A stretch of DNA of 64,000 nt from Macrothele yani (taxonomy: Eukaryota; Arthropoda; Arachnida; Araneae; Macrothelidae). The DNA is taken from the NCBI GenBank assembly GCA_039090855.1, contig CM077034.1, forward strand, positions 14,463,719 to 14,527,718. The letters run 5' to 3'. Shown here one piece after another: positions 53,277 to 64,000 of this stretch (position 1 is the stretch's first letter; every line of letters begins with the position of its first letter). The position numbers and the translations under genes were made by a program. The notes beneath the pieces were generated by a model. It searched no databases. It was not told the origin of the DNA and worked only from the letters and a program-made list of their open reading frames with translations.

Positions 53277-53530
53277 AATCAATAACTTTTCCTTTGGTGG
53301 TGTTGAAACCAGAAAAAGAATGGCGCGACCTGTACTTTGATGACGTCAGTAGACAAACAAATGTTGGATTGCATAATTATGGTTATGTTTTAGAAAACAT
53401 TAGGTGTTCCAAGTTATAAAATGAAGCTATTTTAATCGATGTTTAAATTTTCATCCTTGGGAACGCAATAATTGGGAAGAAAAAAGATGGCGCGACCTGT
53501 ATTTTCATGACTTCAGCAGTCAAACAAATG
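53277..53530. mobile_element. Partial copy of the TTAA MITE interior
   Basis: AATAACTTTTCCTTTGGTGG, TGATGACGTCAGTAGACAAA and TTCATCCTTGGGAACGCA match the centre of 43034-43638, including its internal repeat. The terminal arms are missing. Confidence 0.85.
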
Positions 53531-53531
53531 T

Positions 53532-54290
53532 GCGGATCCTATTAAAGTTTTATGACGTCACACTTTTGCTAGCAGATAGCCGCGATTCCCATCTGCATCA
53601 TTACGTCACGCGTTGTGTGCGTATGTTCGTCTGCACGATAACTCGCGTAAAAATCGTTTGATTTCGATGAAATTTTAGTATGTGCACGGGAATCACCTGG
53701 GAAGGAACCCTATTGAAAGTGAACGAAATGGGGTCAAAGGTGAGAACATAGGAGCGGGATCCATTCCACTGTTCTTATGCGTCATAACTAACGTAAAAAA
53801 GGTTCGATTTCGATTAAATATTAGTATGTGGTAGGGGATCACCTGGGGACAAACCCTATTGAAAATTGGCGAAATGAGGGTCAAAGGTCAGGACATAGGA
53901 GCGGAATCACTTCCATCGCCATTATGCATCATTACTTACGTAAAAATGTTTCGATGTGGATGAAATGTTAGTATGTTGTAGGGGCCTGCGCCTGGGGACG
54001 AATTCTATTGAAAAATGGGCGAAATGGGTCAAAGGTTAGGACACAGAAGCGGGGTCTATTCCATAGCCTTTATGCATCATAACTTACGTAAAATTGCTTC
54101 GATTGCGACAAAACTTTATCATGTTATTTCGGAGGTATACTGAACCAGTTCTGTTGAATATCATCGAAATGGGATCAAAGGTCAGGGCCCAGGACCGAGA
54201 TTTATTCCACAGCCATTTTAAGATTTCTGGTATGTTGGAAAGCGTATCATAATCAATGCATTGCATGATTTTACTAACTTGTTTTTTTTC
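53532..54290. repeat. Dispersed repeat with diverged 146-bp monomers, copy 2
   Basis: Same leader, monomers and end block as at 50844-51480, with about one more monomer. TCAAAGGTCAG or close variants occur in each monomer. The end block GATTTCTGGTATGTTGGAAA also occurs at 59371 beside the satellite. Confidence 0.87.
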
Positions 54291-54729
54291 CTCCTGTAAA
54301 AATTAAAGAAACAGCGCTCTGTTTAATCATGTGGTATCTGGACATTTCCGTGTTGGCGTTGAGTTTAAAATAGCAATCAAGAAAAAGAAGCAGACATTTA
54401 AAACAGAGGAGACTGAGCGTTGTAAACGGCAGAAACAATGTGTAATGGAAAGGAAGGGGGGGGGGGGTTGTTTACCCAGGTTCACGTGAGTTACCTGTGC
54501 GCTACCCCATAGTTGTAAAAACGTATTTTTTAAAGTAAAAATAAAAAAAAATAAAATAAAAAAAGAGGGGAAAACCTGAAAATTATAGAGCCAACCGGAG
54601 AAATAATAAATGTGTGTGATATGCAATGCTATATTTTTTAAGCTTTTTTTCGTTCATTTTGGAATTGCAGGGAATTTCGGTGGTAAAAAGGGAATTTTTG
54701 AGTCTGGTGAAGGGGGATTTTTGTTCCTG
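54291..54729. other. Gene-free DNA
   Basis: A G run at 54457-54469, A-rich stretches and GGGAATTTxxGG motifs. Nothing recognised. Confidence 0.4.
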
Positions 54730-57700
54730 GTATGAACATAACGAACCCTGTTGAAAATGGACGAAATGGGGTCAAAGGTCAGGACATTGGAGACGGAATT
54801 ATTCCACAGCTATTATCCACATAACTTGAGTAATCATTCCATCACCCCTTATGCGTCATAACTTAAGTAAAAATGCTTGTAATGCGACAAAACTTTAGTA
54901 TGTTGTTATGGAGGTATACTGAACCAATTCTGTTGAATATCATCGAAATGGGGTCAAAGGTCAGGGCACAGGAGCGAGATTTATTTCACAGCCATTATCC
55001 TCATAACTTGACTAAAAATGCTTCTATTGCGACAAAACTTTAGTATGTTGTTCCGGAGGTATACTGAACCAGTTCTGTTTAATATCATCGAAATGGGGTC
55101 AAAGGTCAGGGCACAGGAGCGAGATTTATTTCACAGCCATTATCCTCATAACTTGACTAAAAATGCTTCTATTGCGACAAAACTTTAGTATGTTGTTCCG
55201 GAGGTAAACTGAACCAATTCTGTTGAATATCATCGAAATGAGGTCAAAGGTCAGGGCACAGGAGCGAGATTTATTTCACAGCCATTATCCTCATAACTTG
55301 ACTAAAAATGCTTCTATTGCGACAAAACTTTAGTATGTTGTTCCGGAGATATACTGAACCAATTCTGTTGAATATAATCGAAATGGGGTCAAAGGTCAGG
55401 GCACAGGAGCGAGATTTATTTCACACCCATTATCCTCATAACTTGACTTAAAATGCTTCTATTGCGACAAAACTTTAGTATGTTGTTCCGGAGGTATACT
55501 GAACCAATTCTGTTGAATATCATCGAAATGGGGTCAAAGGTCAGGGCACAGGAGCGAGATTTATTTCACAGCCATTTATCCTCATAACTTGACTAAAAAT
55601 TGCTTCTTTTGCGACAAAACTTTAGTATGTTGTTCCGGAGGTATACTGAACCAATTCTGTTGAATATCATCGAAATGGGGTCAAAGGTCAGGGCACAGGA
55701 GCGAGATTTATTTCACAGCCATTATCCTCATAACTTGACTAAAAATGCTTCTTTTGCGACAAAACTTTAGTATGTTGTTCCGGAGATATACTGAACCAAT
55801 TCTGTTGAATATCATCGAAATGAGGTCAAAGGTCAGGGCACAGGAGCGAGATTTATTTCACAGCCATTATCCTCAAAACTTGACTAAAAATGCTTCTATT
55901 GCGACAAAACTTTAGTATGTTGTTCCGGAGATATACTGAACCAATTCTGTTGAATATCATCGAAATGGGGTCAAAGGTCAGGGCACAGGAGCGAGATTTA
56001 TTTCACAGCCATTATCCTCAAAACTTGACTAAAAATGCTTCTATTGCGACAAAACTTTAGTATGTTGTTCCGGAGGTATACTGAACCAATTCTGTTGAAT
56101 ATCATCGAAATGGGGTCAAAGGTCAGGGCACAGGAGCGAGATTTATTTCACAGCCATTATCCTCAAAACTTGACTAAAAATGCTTCTATTGCGACAAAAC
56201 TTTAGTATGTTGTTCCGGAGGTATACTGAACCAATTCTGTTGAATATTTTCGAAATGGGGTCAAAGGTCAGGGCACAGGAGCGAGATTTATTTCACAGCC
56301 ATTATCCTCTTAACTTGACTAAAAATGCCCCTTTTGCGACAAAACTTTAGTATGTTGTTCCGGAGGTATACTGAACCAATTCTGTTGAATATCATCGAAA
56401 TGGGGTCAAAGGTCAGGGCACAGGAGCGAGATTTATTTCACAGCCATTATCCTCATAACTTGACTAAAAATGCTTCTATTGCGACAAAACTTTAGTATGT
56501 TGTTCCGGAGGTATACTGAACCAATTCTGTTGAATATCATCGAAATGGGGTCAAAGGTCAGGGCACAGGAGCGAGATTTATTTCACAGCCATTATCCTCA
56601 AAACTTGACTAAAAATGCTTTTATTGCGACAAAACTTTAGTATGTTGTTCCGGAGGTATACTGAACCAATTCTGTTGAATATCATCGAAATGGGGTCAAA
56701 GGTCAGGGCACAGGAGCGAGATTTATTTCACAGCCATTATCCTCATAACTTGACTAAAAATGCTTCTATTGCGACAAAACTTTAGTATGTTGTTCCGGAG
56801 GTATACTGAACCAATTCTGTTGAATATCATCGAAATGGGGTCAAAGGTCAGGGCACAGGAGCGAGATTTATTTCACAGCCATTATCCTCATAACTTGACT
56901 AAAAATGCTTCTTTTGCGACAAAACTTTAGTATGTTGTTCCGGAGGTATACTGAACCAATTCTGTTTAATATCATCGAAATGGGGTCAAAGGTCAGGACA
57001 CAGGAGCGAGATTTATTCCACAGCCATTATCCTCATAACTTGACTAAAAATGCCCCTATTGCGACAAAACTTTAGTATGTTGTTCCTGAGGTATACTGAA
57101 CCAATTCTGTTGAATATCATCGAAATGGGATCAAAGGTTAGGGCACAGGAGCGAGATTTATTTCACAGCCATTATCCTCATAACTTGACTAAAAATGCTT
57201 CTTTTTCGACAAAACTTTAGTATGTTGTTCCGGAGGTATACTGAACCAGTTCTGTTTAATATCATCGAAATGGGGTCAAAGGTCAGGACACAGGAGCGAG
57301 ATTTATTCCACAGCCATTATCCTCATAACTTGACTAAAAATGCCCCTTTTGCGACAAAACTTTAGTATGTTGTTCCTGAGGTATACTGAACCAATTCTGT
57401 TTAATATAATCGAAATGGGGTCAAAGGTCAGGGCACAGGAGCGAGATTTATTTCACAGCCATTATCCTCATAACTTGACTAAAAATGCTTCTATTGCGAC
57501 AAAACTTTAGTATGTTGTTCCGGAGATATACTGAACCAATTCTGTTGAATATCATCGAAATGGGGTCAAAGGTCAGGGCACAGGAGCGAGATTTATTCCA
57601 CAGCCATTATCCTCATAACTTGACTAAAAATGCTTGTATTGCGACAAAACTTTAGTATGTTGTTCCGGAGGTATACTGAACCAATTCTGTTTATTATCAT

Positions 57701-59370
57701 CGAAATGGGGTCAAAGGTCAGGGCACAGGAGCGAGATTTATTCCACAGCCATTATCCTCATAACTTGACTAAAAATGCTTCTATTGCGACAAAACTTTAG
57801 TATGTTGTTCCGGAGGTATACTGAACCAATTCTGTTTAATATCATCGAAATGGGGTCAAAGGTCAGGGCACAGGAGCGAGATTTATTCCACAGCCATTAT
57901 CCTCATAACTTGACTAAAAATGCTTGTATTGCGACAAAACTTTAGTATGTTGTTCCGGAGGTATACTGAACCAATTCTGTTTAATATCATCGAAATGGGA
58001 TCAAAGGTCAGGGCACAGGAGCGAGATTTATTTCACAGCCATTATCCTCATAACTTGACTAAAAATGCTTGTATTGCGACAAAACTTTAGCATGTTGTTC
58101 CGGAGGTATACTGAACCAATTCTGTTTAATATCATCGAAATGGGGTCAAAGGTCAGGGCACAGGAGCGAGATTTATTTCACAGCCATTATCCTCATAACT
58201 TGACTAAAAATGCTTGTATTGCGACAAAACTTTAGTATGTTGTTCCGGAGGTATACTGAACCAATTCTGTTGAATATCATCGAAATGGGGTCAAAGGTCA
58301 GGGCACAGGAGCGAGATTTATTTCACAGCCATTATCCTCATAACTTGACTAAAAATGCTTCTATTGCGACAAAACTTTAGTATGTTGTTCCGGAGGTATA
58401 CTGAACCAATTCTGTTTAATATCATCGAAATGGGGTCAAAGGTCAGGGCACAGGAGCGAGATTTATTTCACAGCCATTATCCTCATAACTTGACTAAAAA
58501 TGCTTCTATTGCGACAAAACTTTAGTATGTTGTTCCGGAGGTATACTGAACCAATTCTGTTTAATATAATCGAAATGGGATCAAAGGTCAGGGCACAGGA
58601 GCGAGATTTATTTCACAGCCATTATCCTCATAACTTGACTAAAAATGCTTCTTTTGCGACAAAACTTTAGTATGTTGTTCCGGAGGTATACTGAACCAAT
58701 TCTGTTTAATATCATCGAAATGGGATCAAAGGTCAGGGCACAGGAGCGAGATTTATTTCACAGCCATTATCCTCATAACTTGACTAAAAATGCTTCTTTT
58801 GCGACAAAACTTTAGTATGTTGTTCCGGAGGTATACTGAACCAATTCTGTTTAATATCATCGAAATGGGGTCAAAGGTCAGGGCACAGGAGCGAGATTTA
58901 TTTCACAGCCATTATCCTCATAACTTGACTAAAAATGCTTCTATTTCGACAAAACTTTAGTATGTTGTTCCGGAGGTATACTGAACCAATTCTGTTGAAT
59001 ATCATCGAAATGGGATCAAAGGTTAGGGCACAGGAGCGAGATTTATTTCACAGCCATTATCCTCATAACTTGACTAAAAATGCTTCTTTTTCGACAAAAC
59101 TTTAGTATGTTGTTCCGGAGGTATACTGAACCAATTCTGTTGAATATCATCGAAATGGGGTCAAAGGTCAGGGCACAGGAGCGAGATTTATTTCACAGCC
59201 ATTATCCTCATAACTTGACTAAAAATGCTTCTTTTTCGACAAAACTTTAGTATGTTGTTCCGGAGGTATACTGAAGCAGTTCTGTTTAATATCATCGAAA
59301 TGGGGTCAAAGGTCAGGACACAGGAGCGAGATTTATTCTACAGCCATTATCCTCATAACTTGGGTAATGA

Positions 59371-59745
59371 TTTCTGGTATGTTGGAAAGCCTATCCAACC
59401 ATAGGTTGAAGAAGCGTATATGCTCCAGCTTTGTCCGTCTGTCTGTCAGCACGATAACTCGCGTAAACATGGTTCGATTTCGATGAAATTTTAGTATGTG
59501 GTAGGGGACCAACCGGGGACGAACCCTGTTGAAAATGGACAAAATGGGGTTAAAGGTCAGGACATAGGAGCGAGATTTATTCCACAACTCTTATCCTCAT
59601 AACTTGAGTAATCATTCCATCACCCTTATGCGTCATAACTTACGTAAAAATGTTTCTATTGCGACAAAACTTTAGTATGTTGTTCCGGAGGTATACTGAA
59701 CCGGTTGTGTTTGAATATAATTGAAATGGGGTCAAAGGTCAGGGC
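59371..59745. repeat. Leader/end block of the dispersed repeat inside the satellite, copy 1
   Basis: GATTTCTGGTATGTTGGAAA, AGGTTGAAGAAGCGTATATG, then CGATAACTCGCGTAAACATG and older-type 146-bp monomers. This shows that the satellite grew from the same element seen at 42.3, 50.8 and 53.5 kb. Copy 2 is at about 60909-61286. Confidence 0.88.
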
Positions 59746-59980
59746 GCCGCCCCGGTGGCGCAGTGGTCTGAGCGATGGCTTCTGATCATTCGTCCGAACG
59801 GAGTCTGGGTTCGAATCCCGGTGCGGCATGGATGTTGTGTTTGTCTTCCGGCACTGGCTCTCTCCCTTCCCTGGAATCAGTGACCTTAAATTAGGGACGG
59901 GCGACTGCTTATAGCCCATTGAGTTGCTCACGGTGGTCGTTAAACCTCCAATAAAAAAAAAAAAAAAAAAAAAAAAAATA
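59746..59980 (+). mobile_element. SINE family A in the satellite, copy 1
   Basis: Full-length SINE with private changes (GTGCGGCATGG, CTTCCGGCACTGG) and a long A tail. TCAGGGC lies at both edges, the TSD, within a satellite monomer. Confidence 0.93.
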
Positions 59981-60908
59981 AAGTTCAGGGCACAGGAGCG
60001 AGATTTATTCCACAGCCATTATCCTCATAACTTGACTAAAAATGCTTCTTTTTCGACAAAACTTTAGTATGTTGTTCCGGAGGTATACTGAACCAATTCT
60101 GTTTAATATCATCGAAATGGGATCAAAGGTTAGGGCACAGGAGCGAGATTTATTTCACAGCCATTATCCTCATAACTTGACTAAAAATGCTTCTTTTTCG
60201 ACAAAACTTTAGTATGTTGTTCCGGAGGTATACTGAACCAATTCTGTTTAATATCATCGAAATGGGATCAAAGGTCAGGGCACAGGAGCGAGATTTATTT
60301 CACAGCCATTATCCTCATAACTTGACTAAAAATGCTTCTTTTGCGACAAAACTTTAGTATGTTGTTCCGGAGGTATACTGAACCAATTCTGTTGAATATC
60401 ATCGAAATGGGATCAAAGGTTAGGGCACAGGAGCGAGATTTATTTCACAGCCATTATCCTCATAACTTGACTAAAAATGCTTCTTTTTCGACAAAACTTT
60501 AGTATGTTGTTCCGGAGGTATACTGAACCAATTCTGTTGAATATCATCGAAATGGGGTCAAAGGTCAGGGCACAGGAGCGAGATTTATTCCACAGCCATT
60601 ATCCTCATAACTTGACTAAAAATGCTTCTTTTGCGACAAAACTTTAGTATGTTGTTCCGGAGGTATACTGAACCAATTCTGTTGAATATCATCGAAATGG
60701 GGTCAAAGGTCAGGGCACAGGAGCGAGATTTATTTCACAGCCATTATCCTCATAACTTGACTAAAAATGCTTCTTTTTCGACAAAACTTTAGTATGTTGT
60801 TCCGGAGGTATACTGAACCAGTTCTGTTTAATATCATCGAAATGGGGTCAAAGGTCAGGACACAGGAGCGAGATTTATTCTACAGCCATTATCCTCATAA
60901 CTTGGGTA

Positions 60909-61286
60909 ATGATTTCTGGTATGTTGAAAGCCTATCCAACCATAGGTTGAAGAAGCGTATATGCTCCAGCTTTGTCCGTCTGTCTGTCAGCACGATAACT
61001 CGCGTAAACATGGTTCGATTTCGATGAAATTTTAGTATGTGGTAGGGGACCAACCGGGGACGAACCCTGTTGAAAATGGACAAAATGGGGTTAAAGGTCA
61101 GGACATAGGAGCGAGATTTATTCCACAACTCTTATCCTCATAACTTGAGTAATCATTCCATCACCCTTATGCGTCATAACTTACGTAAAAATGTTTCTAT
61201 TGCGACAAAACTTTAGTATGTTGTTCCGGAGGTATACTGAACCGGTTGTGTTTGAATATAATTGAAATGGGGTCAAAGGTCAGGGC
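60909..61286. repeat. Leader/end block inside the satellite, copy 2
   Basis: Nearly identical to 59371-59745 (one G missing in GTTGAAAGCC). It lies 1541 bp downstream of the first copy. Confidence 0.88.
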
Positions 61287-61514
61287 GCCGCCCGGTGGCG
61301 CAGTGGTCTGAGCGATGGCTTCTGATCATTCGTCCGAACGGAGTCTGGGTTCGAATCCCGGTGCGGCATGGATGTTGTGTTTGTCTTCCGGCACTGGCTC
61401 TCTCCCTTCCCTGGAATCAGTGACCTTAAATTAGGGACGGGCGACTGCTTATAGCCCATTGAGTTGCTCACGGTGGTCGTTAAACCTCCAATAAAAAAAA
61501 AAAAAAATAAATAA
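61287..61514 (+). mobile_element. SINE family A in the satellite, copy 2 (duplicate)
   Basis: It shares all private changes with the SINE at 59746 and the same junction bases. It differs by one C in the first bases and by tail length, so it arose by duplication of the satellite block rather than by a new insertion. Confidence 0.94.
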
Positions 61515-64000
61515 AGTTCAGGGCACAGGAGCGAGATTTATTCCACAGCCATTATCCTCATAACTTGACTAAAAATGCTTCTTTTTCGACAAAACTTTAG
61601 TATGTTGTTCCGGAGGTATACTGAACCAATTCTGTTTAATATCATCGAAATGGGATCAAAGGTTAGGGCACAGGAGCGAGATTTATTTCACAGCCATTAT
61701 CCTCATAACTTGACTAAAAATGCTTCTTTTGCGACAAAACTTTAGTATGTTGTTCCTGAGGTATACTGAACCAATTCTGTTGAATATCATCGAAATGGGG
61801 TCAAAGGTTAGGGCACAGGAGCGAGATTTATTTCACAGCCATTATCCTCATAACTTGACTAAAAATGCTTCTTTTTCGACAAAACTTTAGTATGTTGTTC
61901 CTGAGGTATACTGAACCAATTCTGTTGAATATCATCGAAATGGGATCAAAGGTTAGGGCACAGGAGCGAGATTTATTTCACAGCCATTATCCTCATAACT
62001 TGACTAAAAATGCTTCTTTTCGACAAAACTTTAGTATGTTGTTCCTGAGGTATACTGAACCAATTCTGTTGAATATCATCGAAATGGGATCAAAGGTTAG
62101 GGCACAGGAGCGAGATTTATTTCACAGCCATTATCCTCATAACTTGACTAAAAATGCTTCTTTTTCGACAAAACTTTAGTATGTTGTTCCTGAGGTATAC
62201 TGAACCAATTCTGTTGAATATCATCGAAATGGGATCAAAGGTTAGGGCACAGGAGCGAGATTTATTTCACAGCCATTATCCTCATAACTTGACTAAAAAT
62301 GCTTCTTTTTCGACAAAACTTTAGTATGTTGTTCCTGAGGTATACTGAACCAATTCTGTTGAATATCATCGAAATGGGATCAAAGGTTAGGGCACAGGAG
62401 CGAGATTTATTTCACAGCCATTATCCTCATAACTTGACTAAAAATGCTTCTTTTTCGACAAAACTTTAGTATGTTGTTCCTGAGGTATACTGAACCAATT
62501 CTGTTGAATATCATCGAAATGGGATCAAAGGTTAGGGCACAGGAGCGAGATTTATTTCACAGCCATTATCCTCATAACTTGACTAAAAATGCTTGTATTT
62601 CGACAAAACTTTAGTATGTTGTTCCGGAGGTATACTGAACCAATTCTGTTTAATATCATCGAAATGGGATCAAAGGTCAGGGCACAGGAGCGAGATTTAT
62701 TCCACAGCCATTATCCTCATAACTTGACTAAAAATGCTTCTTTTGCGACAAAACTTTAGTATGTTGTTCCGGAGGTATACTGAACCAATTCTGTTTAATA
62801 TCATCGAAATGGGATCAAAGGTTAGGGCACAGGAGCGAGATTTATTTCACAGCCATTATCCTCATAACTTGACTAAAAATGCTTGTATTGCGACAAAACT
62901 TTAGTATGTTGTTCCGGAGGTATACTGAACCAATTCTGTTTAATATCATCGAAATGGGATCAAAGGTTAGGGCACAGGAGCGAGATTTATTTCACAGCCA
63001 TTATCCTCATAACTTGACTAAAAATGCTTCTTTTTCGACAAAACTTTAGTATGTTGTTCCGGAGGTATACTGAACCAATTCTGTTGAATATCATCGAAAT
63101 GGGGTCAAAGGTCAGGGCACAGGAGCGAGATTTATTTCACAGCCATTATCCTCATAACTTGACTAAAAATGCTTCTTTTTCGACAAAACTTTAGTATGTT
63201 GTTCCTGAGGTATACTGAACCAATTCTGTTGAATATCATCGAAATGGGATCAAAGGTTAGGGCACAGGAGCGAGATTTATTTCACAGCCATTATCCTCAT
63301 AACTTGACTAAAAATGCTTCTTTTGCGACAAAACTTTAGTATGTTGTTCCGGAGGTATACTGAACCAATTCTGTTTAATATCATCGAAATGGGATCAAAG
63401 GTTAGGGCACAGGAGCGAGATTTATTTCACAGCCATTATCCTCATAACTTGACTAAAAATGCTTCTTTTTCGACAAAACTTTAGTATGTTGTTCCTGAGG
63501 TATACTGAACCAATTCTGTTGAATATCATCGAAATGGGGTCAAAGGTTAGGGCACAGGAGCGAGATTTATTTCACAGCCATTATCCTCATAACTTGACTA
63601 AAAATGCTTCTTTTTCGACAAAACTTTAGTATGTTGTTCCTGAGGTATACTGAACCAATTCTGTTGAATATCATCGAAATGGGGTCAAAGGTTAGGGCAC
63701 AGGAGCGAGATTTATTTCACAGCCATTATCCTCATAACTTGACTAAAAATGCTTCTTTTTCGACAAAACTTTAGTATGTTGTTCCTGAGGTATACTGAAC
63801 CAATTCTGTTGAATATCATCGAAATGGGATCAAAGGTTAGGGCACAGGAGCGAGATTTATTTCACAGCCATTATCCTCATAACTTGACTAAAAATGCTTC
63901 TTTTTCGACAAAACTTTAGTATGTTGTTCCGGAGGTATACTGAACCAATTCTGTTGAATATCATCGAAATGGGGTCAAAGGTCAGGGCACAGGAGCGAGA

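Larger units (their letters stand above)
54730..64000. repeat. Large 145-bp satellite array, roughly 55 monomers, open at window end
   Basis: Successive CAGGGCACAGGAGCGAGATT blocks are spaced 145 bp apart (for example 54962, 55107, 55252). Each monomer runs TATCCTCATAACTTGACTAA, AACTTTAGTATGTTGTTCCG, GGTATACTGAACCAATTCTG, ATCGAAATGGGGTCAAAGGT. Variant sites (CTATTGCG/CTTTTGCG/CTTTTTCG; GGGGTC/GGGATC; CCGGAG/CCTGAG) are shared by groups of neighbours, showing local homogenisation. The interior is interrupted twice by a non-satellite block with a SINE. Confidence 0.96.

Noticed and set aside
54730..64000. CRISPR-like array
   Set aside because: The whole 145-bp unit is conserved; there are no unique spacers between short repeats, and the DNA is clearly animal. 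The same applies to the 114-bp and 285-bp arrays.

Overview
This window is non-genic, repeat-dominated DNA from an animal nuclear genome. It is AT-rich and packed with Tc1/mariner transposons, hAT-like DNA transposons, RTE-type LINEs, Penelope-like elements (PLEs), tRNA-derived SINEs, fold-back/MITE elements and satellites. That mixture, with irritans-type mariners and PLEs carrying a GIY-YIG endonuclease, suggests an invertebrate, most likely an arthropod; the species cannot be named from the sequence. I find no intact cellular gene, rRNA, true tRNA or CRISPR. The only convincing trace of a cellular-type gene is a THAP-domain first exon (43895-43965) that has a stop at codon 3.

Layout. 1-5.0 kb: a 117-bp tandem repeat, a SINE, three 702-bp tandem units, and a SINE bracketed by two copies of a ~220-bp sequence. 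5.0-9.0 kb: a promoter-like stretch, then a plus-strand RTE fossil broken by two SINEs and a PLE insertion (15-bp target-site duplication, TSD). 9.1-11.3 kb: a hAT element (8-bp TSD) that hosts an RTE LINE with a 608-codon deletion-fused ORF. 11.7-13.4 kb: a ~440-bp tandem repeat with strong hairpins. 13.6-17.3 kb: a PLE graveyard. 17.6-20.4 kb: two short DNA transposons, one inserted at the edge of the other, loaded with SINEs. 20.7-27.0 kb: RTE 3' fragments, two Tc1-like elements and a three-stem fold-back element. 27.35-31.04 kb: a 285-bp tandem array of whole SINEs whose last copy is split by a transposon. 31-33.8 kb: promoter-like DNA and a PLE 3' piece. 33.8-41.75 kb: two mariners; the second contains a hAT carrying a 3.7-kb minisatellite, and a second SINE family that itself contains a Tc1. 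42.3-43.6 kb: a 146-bp tandem repeat and a TTAA-flanked MITE. 43.65-50.6 kb: the THAP exon and a near-complete RTE LINE, between inverted copies of a promoter-like sequence. 50.8-54.3 kb: dispersed relatives of the 146-bp repeat and a Tc1 with a one-base lesion. 54.7-64.0 kb: a large 145-bp satellite that runs off the window end.

The pieces interact as a layered record of insertions. TSDs and pre-insertion sites allow relative dating: SINEs entered a mariner, a hAT-like element, an RTE and the satellite; a 5-bp-TSD transposon later entered a SINE; and tandem amplification acted on SINEs, on transposon interiors and on the 145/146-bp family. The most unusual signal is that essentially every 145/146-bp monomer, old or young, carries the core GGGTCAAAGGTCA or a close variant. 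This matches the DR1 binding element of nuclear receptors, so the satellite is potentially a dense array of DR1 sites.
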